A DNA stretch of 64,000 nt from Nansenia antarctica (lineage: Eukaryota; Chordata; Actinopteri; Argentiniformes; Microstomatidae). The notes below the pieces were generated by a model. That model was not told the DNA's origin. It worked only from the letters and a program-made list of their open reading frames with translations, and made no database searches. This document shows, piece by piece, positions 45,546 through 56,634 of the stretch. The translations under genes were made by a program, and so were the position numbers. Positions within the stretch are counted from its first letter, which is position 1, and every line of letters starts with the position of its first letter. The stretch covers positions 74,609,861 to 74,673,860 of the forward strand of contig OZ022342.1 in assembly GCA_963989245.1 (NCBI GenBank), in the 5' to 3' direction.

Positions 45546-45817
45546 TGAGACCCCTACCCCTACCATCCCCTCTAACCGCCTGTACAGTTTATTTACTGTT
45601 AATATAAAAACATAAAAAGAATAATCTATCTTCTTCTAGCATAATAATAATAATAACAATAACAATAATAATAATAATAATAATAACCTTTATTTGTATA
45701 GCACTTGCCCTGTAAACGTTGCAGCTCAAAGTGCTTTAATGATTATATAATCATCAGTTAATTATGTAGTCATTTAAAGGCAGTATTAAAAAGATGGGTT
45801 TATTAAGGGTTTATTAT
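45546..45817. repeat. AAT repeat and generic fish repeat
   Basis: AATAATAACAATAAC tract (45643-45688), then TTTATTTGTATAGCACTTGC and GTTGCAGCTCAAAGTGC, related to sequence near 12310 and 49530. Confidence 0.75.
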
Positions 45818-45960
45818 GACTGCAAATGGCTCAGGCCTGAGCATAGATGACGTCTCCTGCTGTGACTGGTGGACAGATGATTCACTTACTGTGACAAATG
45901 TATGTGTTGTAAGTGGCTTTGGATAAAGGCGTCTGCTAAACTCCAAACATGTCAAATGTA
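45818..45960 (+). repeat. SINE-like copy
   Basis: GACTGCAAATGGCTCAGGCC through GTGGCTTTGGATAAAGGCG; same family as 1538-1680. Confidence 0.7.
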
Positions 45961-46118
45961 AACGTGTCACATGTCTTTCAGTCATATCCTTATGAAACAG
46001 TTGAGATGTTGTTTCGTAAGCTTTCCCATGTCATCCACCCTGTTGCTAATAGTAACCGTGTTGTCGTGCGGTGTTAATAAAGTTGTGTTAAGGTTTTTCC
46101 TGAGCTCAGACAAACCAG

Positions 46119-46186
46119 ACACGCTCCTGAATGTCTTCTTGGCCATCGCCGTCGACAACCTTGCCAACGCACAGGAGCTTACCAAG
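46119..46186 (+). CDS. cacna1b: CACNA1B exon 17: domain II S6 end
   Basis: Acceptor ACCAG ends at 46118 and the donor is GTGGGC at 46187. The 68-bp exon encodes (Y)TLLNVFLAIAVDNLANAQ then ELTK, the inner pore-lining S6 helix. Confidence 0.97.
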
Positions 46187-46277
46187 GTGGGCGTGGCCAA
46201 ATGGAACCTCTGTTTTGTCGTCCATGTTGGATAGTTATTGTTGATGAACCGGTGAACTAAATTGCTAACTGATTTAT

Positions 46278-46526
46278 CATGAGCTTAGAACTATAAGGTT
46301 CTATCTCCGTTTAGGGCAGTTCAGAGATATTGAGCGTCAACGTTTTTACATTCCATTATGTTTTGTGAGATGGAACCTTTTGTATTTGATGAATTACTAA
46401 CTAAAAAATGTCAACATTTTAAAAATAACACCACACAGGCATTAATAAACACCTAATGGATCAGATTATGTAAAAAACTCAATTTTGACAAAAACGGAGA
46501 TAGAACCTTATAATTCCAACGTCACA
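46278..46526 (-). mobile_element. 248-bp inverted-repeat element, copy 3
   Basis: Minus-oriented. The flanks are near-identical 21-bp stretches (AAATTGCTAACTGATTTAT on the left, AAATTGCTCACTGATTTAT on the right), suggesting a long target duplication. Confidence 0.87.
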
Positions 46527-46678
46527 AATTGCTCACTGATTTATTACAAAGGTGGTTTTGCTTAAAGGATTCTTGAGTCCTCAACAACTGGACTTAGAGC
46601 CGTGAACTACCCCTTTAACTTCTGTCTGTCTTCTCTCAATAAAACACCTCAACTGCTATCTCTGTTTCTATTGGCTAG

Positions 46679-46782
46679 GATGAGGAACAGCAGGAGGCTG
46701 CAAGCAAGAAGCTTGCTCTTCAGAAGGCCATGGAGGTGAAGGAGGTCAGCCCCCTGTCAGCAGCCAACATCTCTATCGCAGC
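46679..46782 (+). CDS. cacna1b: CACNA1B exon 18: start of the II-III loop
   Basis: Acceptor GCTAG ends at 46678 and the donor is GTAAGT at 46783. It encodes DEEQQEAASKKLALQKAMEV then KEVSPLSAANISIA, matching CaV2 post-S6 sequence. Phase GC|T joins either exon 18a or exon 19. Confidence 0.97.
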
Positions 46783-46919
46783 GTAAGTCATCAGCTACCC
46801 AGAATCCCCCTCTCCCCCCTCACCCTGAGACCACCCCTACTGTTAGAGACAGTTGGTTCGGCCCTTCCTTGTCTGAATGAGTCAGTGTTGTTGGTGTGTT
46901 GCTGTTCTAAACCACTGTC

Positions 46920-47820
46920 TCTCTGTCCCTCTGTCTCTCAGACCACCTGTCTTTCTCTCTCTGTCTCTCTGTCTCTTTGACTACTGTCTGTCTCTCTTTC
47001 TCTTTGACTAATCTCTGTCTCTCTGTCTCTCTGTCTCTCTGCCACTACTGTCTGTCTCTCTGTCTCTCTCTGTCCCTCTGTCTCTTCGACTACTGTCTGT
47101 CTCTCTTTCTCTTTGACTAATCTCTGTCCCTCTGTCTCTCAGACCACCTGTCTTTCTCTCTCTGTCTCTCTGTCTCTTTGACTACTGTCTGTCTCTCTGT
47201 CTCTTTGACTACTGTCTGTCTCTCTGTCTCTTTGACTACTGTCTGTCTGTCTCTCTGTCTCTCTGCCACTACTGTCTGTCTCTCTGTCTCTCTCTGTCCC
47301 TCTGTCTCTTCGACTACTGTCTGTCTCTCTGTCTCTTTGACTACTGTCTGTCTCTCTTTCTCTCTGACTACTGTCTGTCTCTCTGTCTCTCTGTCTCTCT
47401 GACCACCTATCTCTGTCTCTCTCTCTCTCTCTCTGCCACTACTGTCTCTCTCTCTGTCTCTCTGTCTCTCTGCCACTACTGTCTGTCTCTCTGTCTCTCT
47501 GACTACTGTCTGTCTGTCTGATCACCTGTCTCTCTGACCACCTGTCTCTCTCTCTGTCTCTCTACCTCTCTGACTAATGTCTGTCTCTCTGACCGCTGTC
47601 TCTCTGACCACCTGTCTCTCTCTCTGTCTCTCTGCCTCTCTGACTAATGTCTGTCTCTCTGTCTCTCTGACTACTGTCTGTCTCTCTGTCTCTCTGTCAC
47701 TACTGTCTGTCTCTCTGTCTCTCTGTCACTACTGTCTGTCTCTCTGTCTCTCTGACCACCTGTCTCTCTGTCTCTCTGCCTCCTGTCTGTCTCTCTGACC
47801 ACTGTCTCTTTGTGTACCTG
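46920..47820. repeat. TCTG/CTCT-rich degenerate array
   Basis: TGTCTCTCTGTCTCTTTGAC and CTACTGTCTGTCTCTC units over 0.9 kb. Confidence 0.93.
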
Positions 47821-47830
47821 TTGTGGTTTG

Positions 47831-47833
<3 letters not shown>

Positions 47834-47866
<33 letters not shown>

Positions 47867-47920
47867 CTCTGTGTGTGTGTGTGTGTGTGTCTGTATGTAT
47901 GTGTGTCTATATGTGTGTGT
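47834..47920. repeat. GT microsatellite
   Basis: Two GT tracts separated by TTCTC. Confidence 0.95.
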
Positions 47921-47921
47921 G

Positions 47922-47998
47922 GTCCCAGTGGGAATCAAACCCACAACCTAAGCGTTGTTAGCACCGCGCTCCACCAGCAGAGCCTCAGAGGCCCATGT
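47922..47998 (-). repeat. tRNA-derived SINE head, minus strand
   Basis: On the minus strand it reads GGCTCTGCTGGTGGAGCGCG and GGTTGTGGGTTTGATTCCCA, related to the SINE at 13950. Confidence 0.75.
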
Positions 47999-48209
47999 GC
48001 TGGCCCTGCATGTTAAGGCCCATGTGCTGGCCCTGCATGCTAAGTGGGTAACCCAGCGTAGATAATAAAACACAACCTGAGCCCGGCTGTAATCACTACG
48101 CCTGATTGGTTTTCCAGCCGGGTGTAATGAACATCAACATGACTGATACGTCCATTAGGGTCCGATTGGGTTTAATGGATAATCAATGTCGTCAATTCAT
48201 AGTGCCGAG

Positions 48210-48630
<421 letters not shown>

Positions 48631-48854
48631 CCTATTTACCTTTCCACATTGCCTTCCACTGGTAATGTGGTAAAACAAGTCAATCATTAATAGTCATTAA
48701 TAGTCGATCTCCACACAACACGGATGTCATTATGGGTAGGGGATCAGCGTCGGCCTATTGAGGAAGGGGAGTGTATAAAGAGTATTGATCTGCCTCTCAG
48801 CTGTCTGTGGTTTGTGTGTGACCACGTGTCAGGGGTGTGAGTGATAGTTCAGAT

Positions 48855-49261
48855 GTGACAGCAGCTGGTGAAACAAGTCAACAACCACATGAGTACATTG
48901 TTCAGACTTTTATTCTGAAAAATGTTTAAAATATTTCAGCGTGGTTGAAAATCAGTAACACACATCGCTAGTCGACTAACACAGCTTGTTTAGTGAGCCT
49001 GCTAATGTGAAGTAGTGTTGTAGTTAACTAGGTAACAATGTAAAGTAGTGTTCTAGTTAACTAGGTAACAATGTAAAGTGGTGTTCTAGTTAACTAGGTA
49101 GCAGTAGGGATTACTCACCGAATCCATTGCGTTGCATCACGCGAGTGTGTTTGATTGATTTTCAACAATGTTGACATTTTTTTAAATGTATTTTTCAGAA
49201 TAAAAGTCTGAACAATTTCATTGGTTGCCGACTTGTTCCCGGTTTCACCAGCTGCTGTCAC
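48855..49261. mobile_element. Inverted-repeat element (AACTAGGTAACAATG family), copy 2
   Basis: GTGACAGCAGCTGGTGAAAC on the left matches inverted GTTTCACCAGCTGCTGTCAC-type sequence on the right, and CAGACTTTTATTCTGAAAAA matches its inverse further in. The core has about three 33-bp units. Confidence 0.85.
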
Positions 49262-49429
49262 TAATGACGACCTCTGTGCCCTGACTCTGACCCTGTTACT
49301 CCACAACCACCTCCAATTCACTATGTTTTGTTGTGGATTTCATTGATTCTTAGTAGATTTAGTAGTAATATAAAAGCACAAAGAGATTAAATCAATTGGC
49401 TCAAATTAGGCCTTTTATTAAGCAAAGTT

Positions 49430-49572
49430 ACATTTAGAAGACTGCCTTAAGACTAAAAACCCATCTTTTTAATAATATTGCCTTTAAATTACAAAATAAT
49501 TAAATTAAGATTATATAATGATTAAAGCACTTTGAGCTGCAACGTTTGTAGGAAAAGCGCTATACAAATAAA

Positions 49573-49612
<40 letters not shown>
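49430..49612. repeat. Generic fish repeat with ATT tail
   Basis: AGCACTTTGAGCTGCAACGT and GCGCTATACAAATAAAG, then ATT repeats; related copies at 12300 and 45690. Confidence 0.7.
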
Positions 49613-49613
<1 letters not shown>

Positions 49614-49742
49614 GAGGTCACTACTCTTGGTTAACCAATCATATGAATCTGCACGACAAGTTATTGTTATTGGCCCCGCCCACATTGGCCCCGCCCACAG
49701 GCAGACTGCAGTGTTAGATACGCCACAGTCATTAGCCATCTC

Positions 49743-50038
49743 TTAACACTAGAACAGCCATGTGAGTAAAAAAAAAAGTTATATCTTTGCACTCTATCAA
49801 ATTTTAGGACCCTCCTTTCATGACTTTTCCTTGATATGTGCTTTCTACCACCCAGTATCCTTACATTTTCAAAATCACATCAGGATAAGCTAATATAAAG
49901 CTATTTCGCCGTTTTTCTGTGTAGGAAGCAGGCTAATTTGTGGCCAACTAGTGGTCGTTGTGTGTAAATAGCAGCTTAGCATTGAAAAAGAGGCGGCTCT
50001 TTTAGTAGGTTAAAAAGGCACGGCTGTTCTTGTGTTAA
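49743..50038 (+). mobile_element. piggyBac-type MITE, copy 1
   Basis: TTAA on both sides (49743-49746 and 50035-50038) with inverted ends CACTAGAACAGCC and GGCTGTTCTTGTG. TTAA duplication is the piggyBac signature. Non-coding. Confidence 0.85.
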
Positions 50039-50418
50039 AGGAAGGGAAGACCTTCCTTAGTGCTCGATTTCCCAGAATGTAGACAGACAGACTTCCATCC
50101 TCACCATATTTGATATAAAACTACAACAGTTTCTTAATTGAATTGAAGTCGTTCTTTTGTCTTTTTCTGTCTGACAGTGATGAAAACAATGTGTTGAAAT
50201 ATATAACATCTCACTGTGGATACGCTACTCTCTGAGCCCGTCACGGTGGACGGGTCTGGACAAGTCTTTGTAGCTGAGCTCTCTTGTTTTCCTCAGCTCA
50301 ATCGATGGACTAGATACAGTCTTAACGAGCCTCGTCTGTTTGTCTGTTTAAAGTGTTTGTGCCAATCCATTCCAGTGGAAATGTTTTATTTTGATTTGAA
50401 AAAAAAACGTGTAATGTG

Positions 50419-51219
50419 TAGTGATGGCGAGATGAAGCTTCTTGAACTGTTGAAGCTTTCCATCAAATTGCGTCACACTTGGACCGAAGCTTCATGTTGC
50501 TTCATTTGCTCTACTGCGCCATAAAGTGGACAATAAATGTATAGCAGGCAGAGTGATAATGACACCGTGGATTTGGTGTGTGAAGCTTTGAATTGAATAA
50601 ATGTGCTTGTGTTACTAGGAACAACAACATTTTATTCATTTTTATTTAAAAATAACAATTTCCCCACAGTGCTGGGCTTCAGGCGGTTTCTTTTTTTTGA
50701 GACGATTTCACCTGCTTTTGAAAATATCCTTTCACAGGGCACAGATGAAGCTGGGGTACATAGATAATTAACGGCAAGTTTATACAAATTAGGATACACA
50801 TGTTTGTGTTCTTCCCAATACTGTAGGGGGTTCTGCATCCTTTCGATGTTTGGTTCAGCCAGGTAGGTATGGACCTCCACTGTTGCGTCTGCAGTTACAT
50901 TTTGGGTCCTCGCCTGCAGGACTGTGGTGTCTAAACGACGCCACAGTTTGTTACCTAAAACAGACAAACAGGCTGTCAGTGTCAGTGAATATATACAATA
51001 AGACAATTAGAATGTATCCAGTATACATTACCTTGAGTCACAGGCTGCGAAACTTCTGATATGGGGGGTTGTGATGACGAGGAGGAGGAGGAGGAGCCAA
51101 ATCCGAGCCACTTCCCGAATCGTACGTCATCAACACACGCCTCGGTACGCGCTTCACAAAAATCTGCCTCTGTTACTCGATACACGCTCCGAAGCGTCGG
51201 CTTCATCTCGCCATCACTA
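50419..51219 (-). mobile_element. Internally deleted hAT transposon
   Basis: Inverted ends TAGTGATGGCGAGATGAAGC and GCTTCATCTCGCCATCACTA, with an exact 8-bp target duplication GTAATGTG at 50411-50418 and 51220-51227. The minus strand keeps only the C-terminal end of the transposase. Confidence 0.95.
50632..50940 (-). pseudogene. hAT transposase C-terminal fragment
   Basis: It reads NPLQYWEEHKHVYPNLYKLA then VPCERIFSKAGEIVSKKRNR and LKPSTVGKLLFLNKNE, the hAT dimerisation domain. The N-terminal BED finger and the DDE core are absent, so the copy is non-functional. Confidence 0.9.
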
Positions 51220-51541
51220 GTAATGTGTAATCTTACAAAGCCTTTTACTCTCGACGGAGTGAATCTGCAATCATCTTTGATTCACCGAAGGTCATTTTGA
51301 TTAAGAAGAAACAAAACAAAGTCTGTTTGATTGAAACCTGTGTTGAAAACTTGAAAACTTCACTCCTACGATTGAAAGGCGTTGTAACCCCACAGTGTGT
51401 TTAACAGTCTTCTACCTACTTTGATGCCATCTCTGTCATTACGTTGACTTGTGTTATTTCGAAATCGTTTTTACTTTGATGTACTTTGGTGACACTTCTG
51501 TGAAGGGGCTTATGGGTAGTCCAGTCCTTTTGAATGTCCTT

Positions 51542-51873
51542 TTAACACTAGAACAGCCGTGCCTTTTTTACCTACTATAAGAGCCACCTCAGGGAGACCA
51601 TAGTCTTTACAATGGGAAGATGCTATTTACACACAACGACCACTAGTTGGCCGTCTTGTAAATTAGCCTGCCTCCTACACAGAAAAACAGCAAAATAGCT
51701 TCATACTAGCTTATCCTGATGTGATTTTGAAAATGTAAGGATACTGGGTGGTAGAACGCACATATCTAGGACAAGTCGTGAAAGGAGGGTCCTGAAATTT
51801 GATCGAGTGCAAAGATATAACATTGTTTTTACTCACAGGGTCAAATGACCCCTCATGGCTGTTCTAGTGTTAA
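51542..51873 (-). mobile_element. piggyBac-type MITE, copy 2 (inverted)
   Basis: TTAA-flanked (51542 and 51870), with ends CACTAGAACAGCC and GGCTGTTCTAGTG. The body is the reverse complement of the copy at 49743. Confidence 0.87.
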
Positions 51874-52184
51874 CTCAATTGAAAGTATCAAAACGTTGTT
51901 TCAGTCAGTCTGCATGTGACCACACAGTGGTATGTCACAGTGGATGTGTTAAGCAGTAAACATGCGCTAGTCCGCGCTAGCCCGCTACTGGACGCTAGGC
52001 CTCTGTCACTGAAGTGTTACCGTTAGCTGTTAGCGCTGTTAGCGCTGTTAGGCTACTGCTTTATGTTCTGACTGGAGGGGACAGGTGGACAGACAAACAG
52101 ACAGACAGACAGTCTGTTCGGGAGCAGTCAAGCTGTCTGCCACCTCTCTCCTCCAATTATTTTGGTTTGTGTCTCATCCTTTCC

Positions 52185-52188
<4 letters not shown>

Positions 52189-52257
<69 letters not shown>
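52189..52257. repeat. GT microsatellite abutting the exon 18a acceptor
   Basis: About 34 GT units run directly into TAG at 52257-52259, replacing the usual pyrimidine tract. Confidence 0.97.
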
Positions 52258-52259
<2 letters not shown>

Positions 52260-52322
52260 TTTTGTAAAGCACAACCGAGAGGCTCTCTCTCGCAGCTCCT
52301 CCGTGTCCAGCGTTCACTCACC
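52260..52322 (+). CDS. cacna1b: CACNA1B alternative cassette exon 18a
   Basis: Acceptor TAG ends at 52259 and the donor is GTGAGT at 52323. The 63-bp (21-codon) exon keeps the GC|T...CC|T phase, so it can be included or skipped without a frame change. It encodes FVKHNREALSRSSSVSSVHS P. Position, length and Ser-rich sequence agree with the e18a cassette of mammalian CACNA1B in the synaptic-protein-binding II-III loop. Confidence 0.9.
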
Positions 52323-52329
52323 GTGAGTT

Positions 52330-52720
52330 ACACTCCTCTATTATTCTACCTCTCCTCCTCTCCTCTATTATTCTACCTCTCCTCTCCTCTAATATTCTAC
52401 CTCTCGTCTCCTCTGTTCTAATATTCTGCCTCTCCTCTCCTCTCTGTTGTAATATTCTACCTCTCTTCTCCTCTCCTCTCCTTTCTTCTCCTCTGTTCTA
52501 ATATTCTACCTCTCTTCTCCTCTCCTCTCCTTTCTTCTCCTCTGTTCTAATATTCTACCTCTCTCTTCTCCTCTACTATCCCCTCCCTTTGCCTCTCCCT
52601 CTCTCCCTTGCCTTGCTCCTCTTCTCCTCCTCAACTAACCTGCACCCTCCACCTCTCCACCCCTCCTCCTCCCCCTCTCCTCTCCATCCTCCCCCCCCCC
52701 CCCCCCCCCTCCTCCTCCCT
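52330..52720. repeat. CT-rich tracts with TAATATTCTACCTCTC units
   Basis: Tandem CTCTTCTCCTCTCCTCTCC and TTCTAATATTCTACCTC units grading into C-rich sequence. Confidence 0.85.
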
Positions 52721-52845
52721 CACACTAACCCTCCCTGTGATCTTCCCCGTCACCTGTTGAGATCTTCTGTAACCCAGAAAGCCCACTGGTGTTTTTGGTC
52801 TCGCTGGAAATACACCAGCTTTTCTAACCGAATGGGCATTACTTT

Positions 52846-52849
<4 letters not shown>

Positions 52850-52894
<45 letters not shown>

Positions 52895-52915
52895 CCTGCC
52901 TGTGTGTGTGTGTTT
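52850..52915. repeat. GT microsatellite
   Basis: GT tract interrupted by CTGCCTGCC. Confidence 0.95.
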
Positions 52916-53046
52916 GAGGGGTACAGAGAGCAGTGTCCAGGTCGTGTGCATCTACAGAGGGAGACGGCCTCTCAGATAACAGCCCAGGCCCCTCTCCTGC
53001 CTGGTTGGCACTCCGCCCCCCCCCCCCCCGCACCCCCCCAGCCACA

Positions 53047-53165
53047 GTTTCTTAATTGAATTGAAGTCGTTCTTTTGTCTTTTTTTGTCTGACAGTGATG
53101 AAAACAATGTGTTGAAATATAACATCTCACTGTGGATACGCTACTATCTGGCTGTTCAAACGCAG
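53047..53165 (+). repeat. Segment duplicated from 50125-50232
   Basis: AGTTTCTTAATTGAATTGAA through GTGGATACGCTACT matches 50125-50232 with few differences. A later part (GGCTGTTCAAACGCAGCAGA) also recurs at 55268. The family is not recognised. Confidence 0.75.
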
Positions 53166-53432
53166 CAGATAATCTCCTGCCTAGTTGGCACTCCGCCCCC
53201 CCACAGCGCCCCCCCCACAGCCACACCCCAGCCCCACCCCAGGCCCCCCTCTGGCCCCCTCCCTGCCTGGTTGGCCCTCTGCCCCACGGTGCTAACCCCC
53301 AGGCAGGCTGCCACTTTCACTTCCTCCACCGCTTGTTTTCAAACAGCCCTCAGGCTTCACTTTACAACCCCATATGAACCAGGGCCAAACTAAACACTGC
53401 AGCCCCCCCCAGCCACCACCCAGCTCCCTCCC

Positions 53433-53437
<5 letters not shown>

Positions 53438-53480
<43 letters not shown>

Positions 53481-53482
53481 GT
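53438..53482. repeat. GT microsatellite
   Basis: GT tract between C-rich flanks. Confidence 0.95.
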
Positions 53483-53959
53483 GCCCCCCCCCTTTCCCTC
53501 TCTAACACCAAGAGCACATCTGTCCCAAACGAACATTTCTGTCTGTCTGTCGCTGATATACCTGTCTGTCTGTCGCTGATATACCTTTCTGTCTGTCGCT
53601 GATATACCTGTCTGTCTGTCTCTTGCTTACCTGTCCGTCTGTCTGTCTGTCTCCTGCTTACCTGTCTGTGTGGTGCTCTGTGTTGTCTTTTAGGAGTTTT
53701 ATCTACTCCCCAGGCCGTCGAGTCTTGAGGTACAGGTGACAACAAAGGACCCACCTTCACCTGTCATCTCTAACTCCACATACACACAGTACATTCATCC
53801 ACATACACACCTGACATCCATACTGCAGCCTACGCAACACACATACACACCTGACATCCATACTAATCTGAAGACATGGATACATAATCCAAACCTGTAT
53901 ACATCAGTTCTAGATTAGATTAGATTCAACCTTTTTGTCAGGGATTTTTGGCACAATGA

Positions 53960-54165
53960 CATGTATTTTTTAGCTCTAGGCACAGGGTCAGCCATAGTCA
54001 GCACCCTTGGAGCAATTAGGGGGGTTAAGTGCCTTGCTCAAGGGCACAACGGCAGTGGTAGGCCACCTTAGATATGATGTCGGCAACCCTCCAGTCACCA
54101 GCTCACACGCAGCTCTATCCTGAGGCGGGGGTCGAACCAGCGATCTTCCGATAGGCTACCTGCCT
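53960..54165 (-). repeat. tRNA-derived SINE, minus strand
   Basis: It contains GCACAGGGTCAGCCATAGTC and CCTTGCTCAAGGGCACAACG. On the minus strand it has GGTTCGACCCCCGCC (B-box-like) and an A-box region that continues into the array below. Confidence 0.65.
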
Positions 54166-55065
54166 CTCTAACCTCTAGGCTACCTGCCTCTCTAACCTCT
54201 AGGCTAGCTGCCTCTCTAACCTCTAGACGACCTGCCTCTCTAACCTCTAGACTACCTGCCTCTCTAACCTCTAGACTACCTGCCTCTCTAACCTCTAGAC
54301 TACCTGCCTCTCTAACCTCTAGACTACCTGCCTCTCTAACCTCTAGACTACCTGTCTCTCTAACCTCTAGACTACCCGCCTCTCGAATCTCTAGGCTACC
54401 TGCCTCTCTAACCTCTAGACTACCTGTCTCTCTAACCTCTAGGCTACCTGCCTCTCTAACCTCTAGGCTAGCTGTCTCTCTAACCTCTAGACTACCCGCC
54501 CTGTCAAATCTCTAGGCTACCTGTCTCTCCAACCTCTAGGCTACCTGCCTCTCTAACCTCTAGGCTACCTGCCTCTCTAACCTCTAGGCTACCTGCCCCT
54601 CTAACCTCTAGACTACCTGCCTCTCTAACCTCTAGGCTACCTGACTCTCTAACCTCTAGGCTACCTGCCCCTCTAACCTCTAGACTACCTGCCTCTCTAA
54701 CCTCTAGATTACCTGTCTCTCTACCCTCGAGACGACCTGCCTCTCTAACCTCTAGGCTACCTGCCTCTCTAACCTCTAGACTACCTGCCTCTCTAACCTC
54801 TAGACTACCTGCCTATCTAACCTCTAGGCTACCTGCCCCTCTAACCTCTAGACTACCTGCCTCTCTAACCTCTAGGCTACCTGACCTCTAACCTCTAGGC
54901 TACCTGCCTCTCTAACCTCTAGACTACCTGCCTCTCTAACCTCTAGCCTACCTGACCTCTCTAACCTCTAGGCTACCTGCCTCTCTAACCTCTAGGCTAC
55001 CTGCCTCTCTAACCTCTAGTCTACCTGCCTCTCTAACCTCTAGGCTACCTGCCGCCCCCTTTAGT
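54165..55065. repeat. 24-bp minisatellite derived from a SINE head
   Basis: Unit CTACCTGCCTCTCTAACCTC TAGG, about 37 copies. The first unit is continuous with the SINE head at 54150. Confidence 0.95.
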
Positions 55066-55479
55066 GAGAGGTATTCCAGCGTACTGTTGCATGACAGACT
55101 CCTGATATCCTGTTCCAGGATGAGAGCAGATTGACCTCCGACCTTAGTCGATGTTTCACCCCCCTGACGAGAGTTATTTTTGTTTTCCTTCCATCTGCGT
55201 CCGTTAGCGCCGTGCCAGATCATCGCAAAGCCTCTTGTTTAGCTCTTGTTTAGCGGTTTAGCTGTTGGCTGTTCAAAAGCAGCAGATAATCTCCCTCAGA
55301 CTGAAGGATCTAGAGGGGTTTTAGCCAAAGGGGGGAAGCTGAAGTGTTTTTGGAAGGAGTTTTCATCCCCCCCAACCATCTGTATACACAGCATTGTTAT
55401 GTATGCGGGTGACGCATTCATTAAGAACGTCACGTTACGTATGCGGATGACGCGTCAGTTAGGAACGAGAGGACGACCG

Positions 55480-55637
55480 GGGGAGGCTGGCGGAGGTAGA
55501 AATCGGAGGCCGGGGCTGGTTGTAAAGGCCTGGGAACGGAATGAGGAACGGTGTGGAACACGTTCGGTTCCTCGTTGTGGTTCCGTGGAGTACCGATGAG
55601 CCTCCGTCCTCCGATTTCTACCTCCGCCAGCCTCGCC
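55480..55637. mobile_element. Inverted-repeat MITE (GGAGGCTGG family), copy 2
   Basis: GGGGAGGCTGGCGGAGGTAG AAATCGGAGG pairs with CCTCCGATTTCTACCTCCGC CAGCC on the right. Non-coding. Confidence 0.85.
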
Positions 55638-56049
55638 TGAGGAGGAAAGGACAGGAAATGACATCACTCAATGCTACACCTCATCATATTAGGTAGGTGT
55701 CACCCCCCCCCGAGACCTAACCCCCAACCTCACAGGAAGCTGTCACTGCCTCAGGGAAGTGTCGTCATGACAACCGTGTCTGAACTTAGAAGCTTGTAGA
55801 GAGAGGGTCAGGGACTAGCATTAGCATGTTACACCCTAGCATGGTAAACAAACAGCCAAGGTTACCATGGCGACCATTTGTGTGTGTGTTGGCCCCATTT
55901 CTTCACTACTTACAACTCCATTTCCGATGCCCAAACCAGACAACTACATGTACGTAAACCTCTGGCTATGTGGCTACAGTATGTAGCTATGTAGTTATGT
56001 AGCCAGGATTGCTACCACCTACTTACCTCATCTCTAATACACTGTAACC

Positions 56050-56630
56050 TCCCCCCCCCCACCTCCACCCCCACCCCAACCCCTCTCCCTCCCCCCTCCC
56101 TCTCCCTCCCTCTCCCTCCTTCCCTCCCTCTCCCTCCTTCCCTCCCCCCTCCCTCTCCCTCCCCTCCCGCCCCCTTCCCCTTCCTCCCTCCCTTTCCCTC
56201 CCTCCTCCCCCCTCCCTCTCCCTCCCCCTCCCCTCTCCCTCTCCCTCCCCCCCTCCTCTCCCTCTCCCTCCCCCCCTCCCTCCTCCCTCTCCCTCCCCTC
56301 TTCCTCCCTCTCCCTCCCTCTCCCTCCTTCCCTCCCTCCCTCTCCCTCCTTCCCTCCCTCTCCCTCCTTCCCTCCCTCTCCCTCCCCTCCCGCCCCCTTC
56401 CCCTTCCTCCCTCCCTTTCCCTCCCTCCTCCCCCTCCCTCTCCATCCCCCTCCCCTCTCCCTCTCCCTCCCCCCCTCCTCTCCCTCTCCCTCCCCCCCTC
56501 CCTCTCCCTCCCCTCCTCCCTCTCCCTCCCCTCCCTCTCCCTCTCCCTCCCCTCTTCCCCTTCCTCCCTCCCTCTCTCTCCCCCTCTCCCTCTCCCCCCC
56601 ATCCCCCCTCCCTCCCACCCCCCCCCCCCC
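56050..56630. repeat. C-rich polypyrimidine tract before exon 19
   Basis: About 580 bases of CCCTCTCCCTCC-type repeat directly preceding the exon 19 acceptor. Confidence 0.97.
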
Positions 56631-56634
56631 ACAG

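Noticed and set aside
44076..45566. 496-codon minus-strand Pro/Ser/His frame
   Set aside because: Antisense reading of two minisatellites plus exon 16.
53692..53734. Possible small exon between TTTTAG and GTGACA in the CACNA1B loop region
   Set aside because: The translation does not resemble CaV2.2, the donor is weak, and exons 18, 18a and 19 already join in phase without it.
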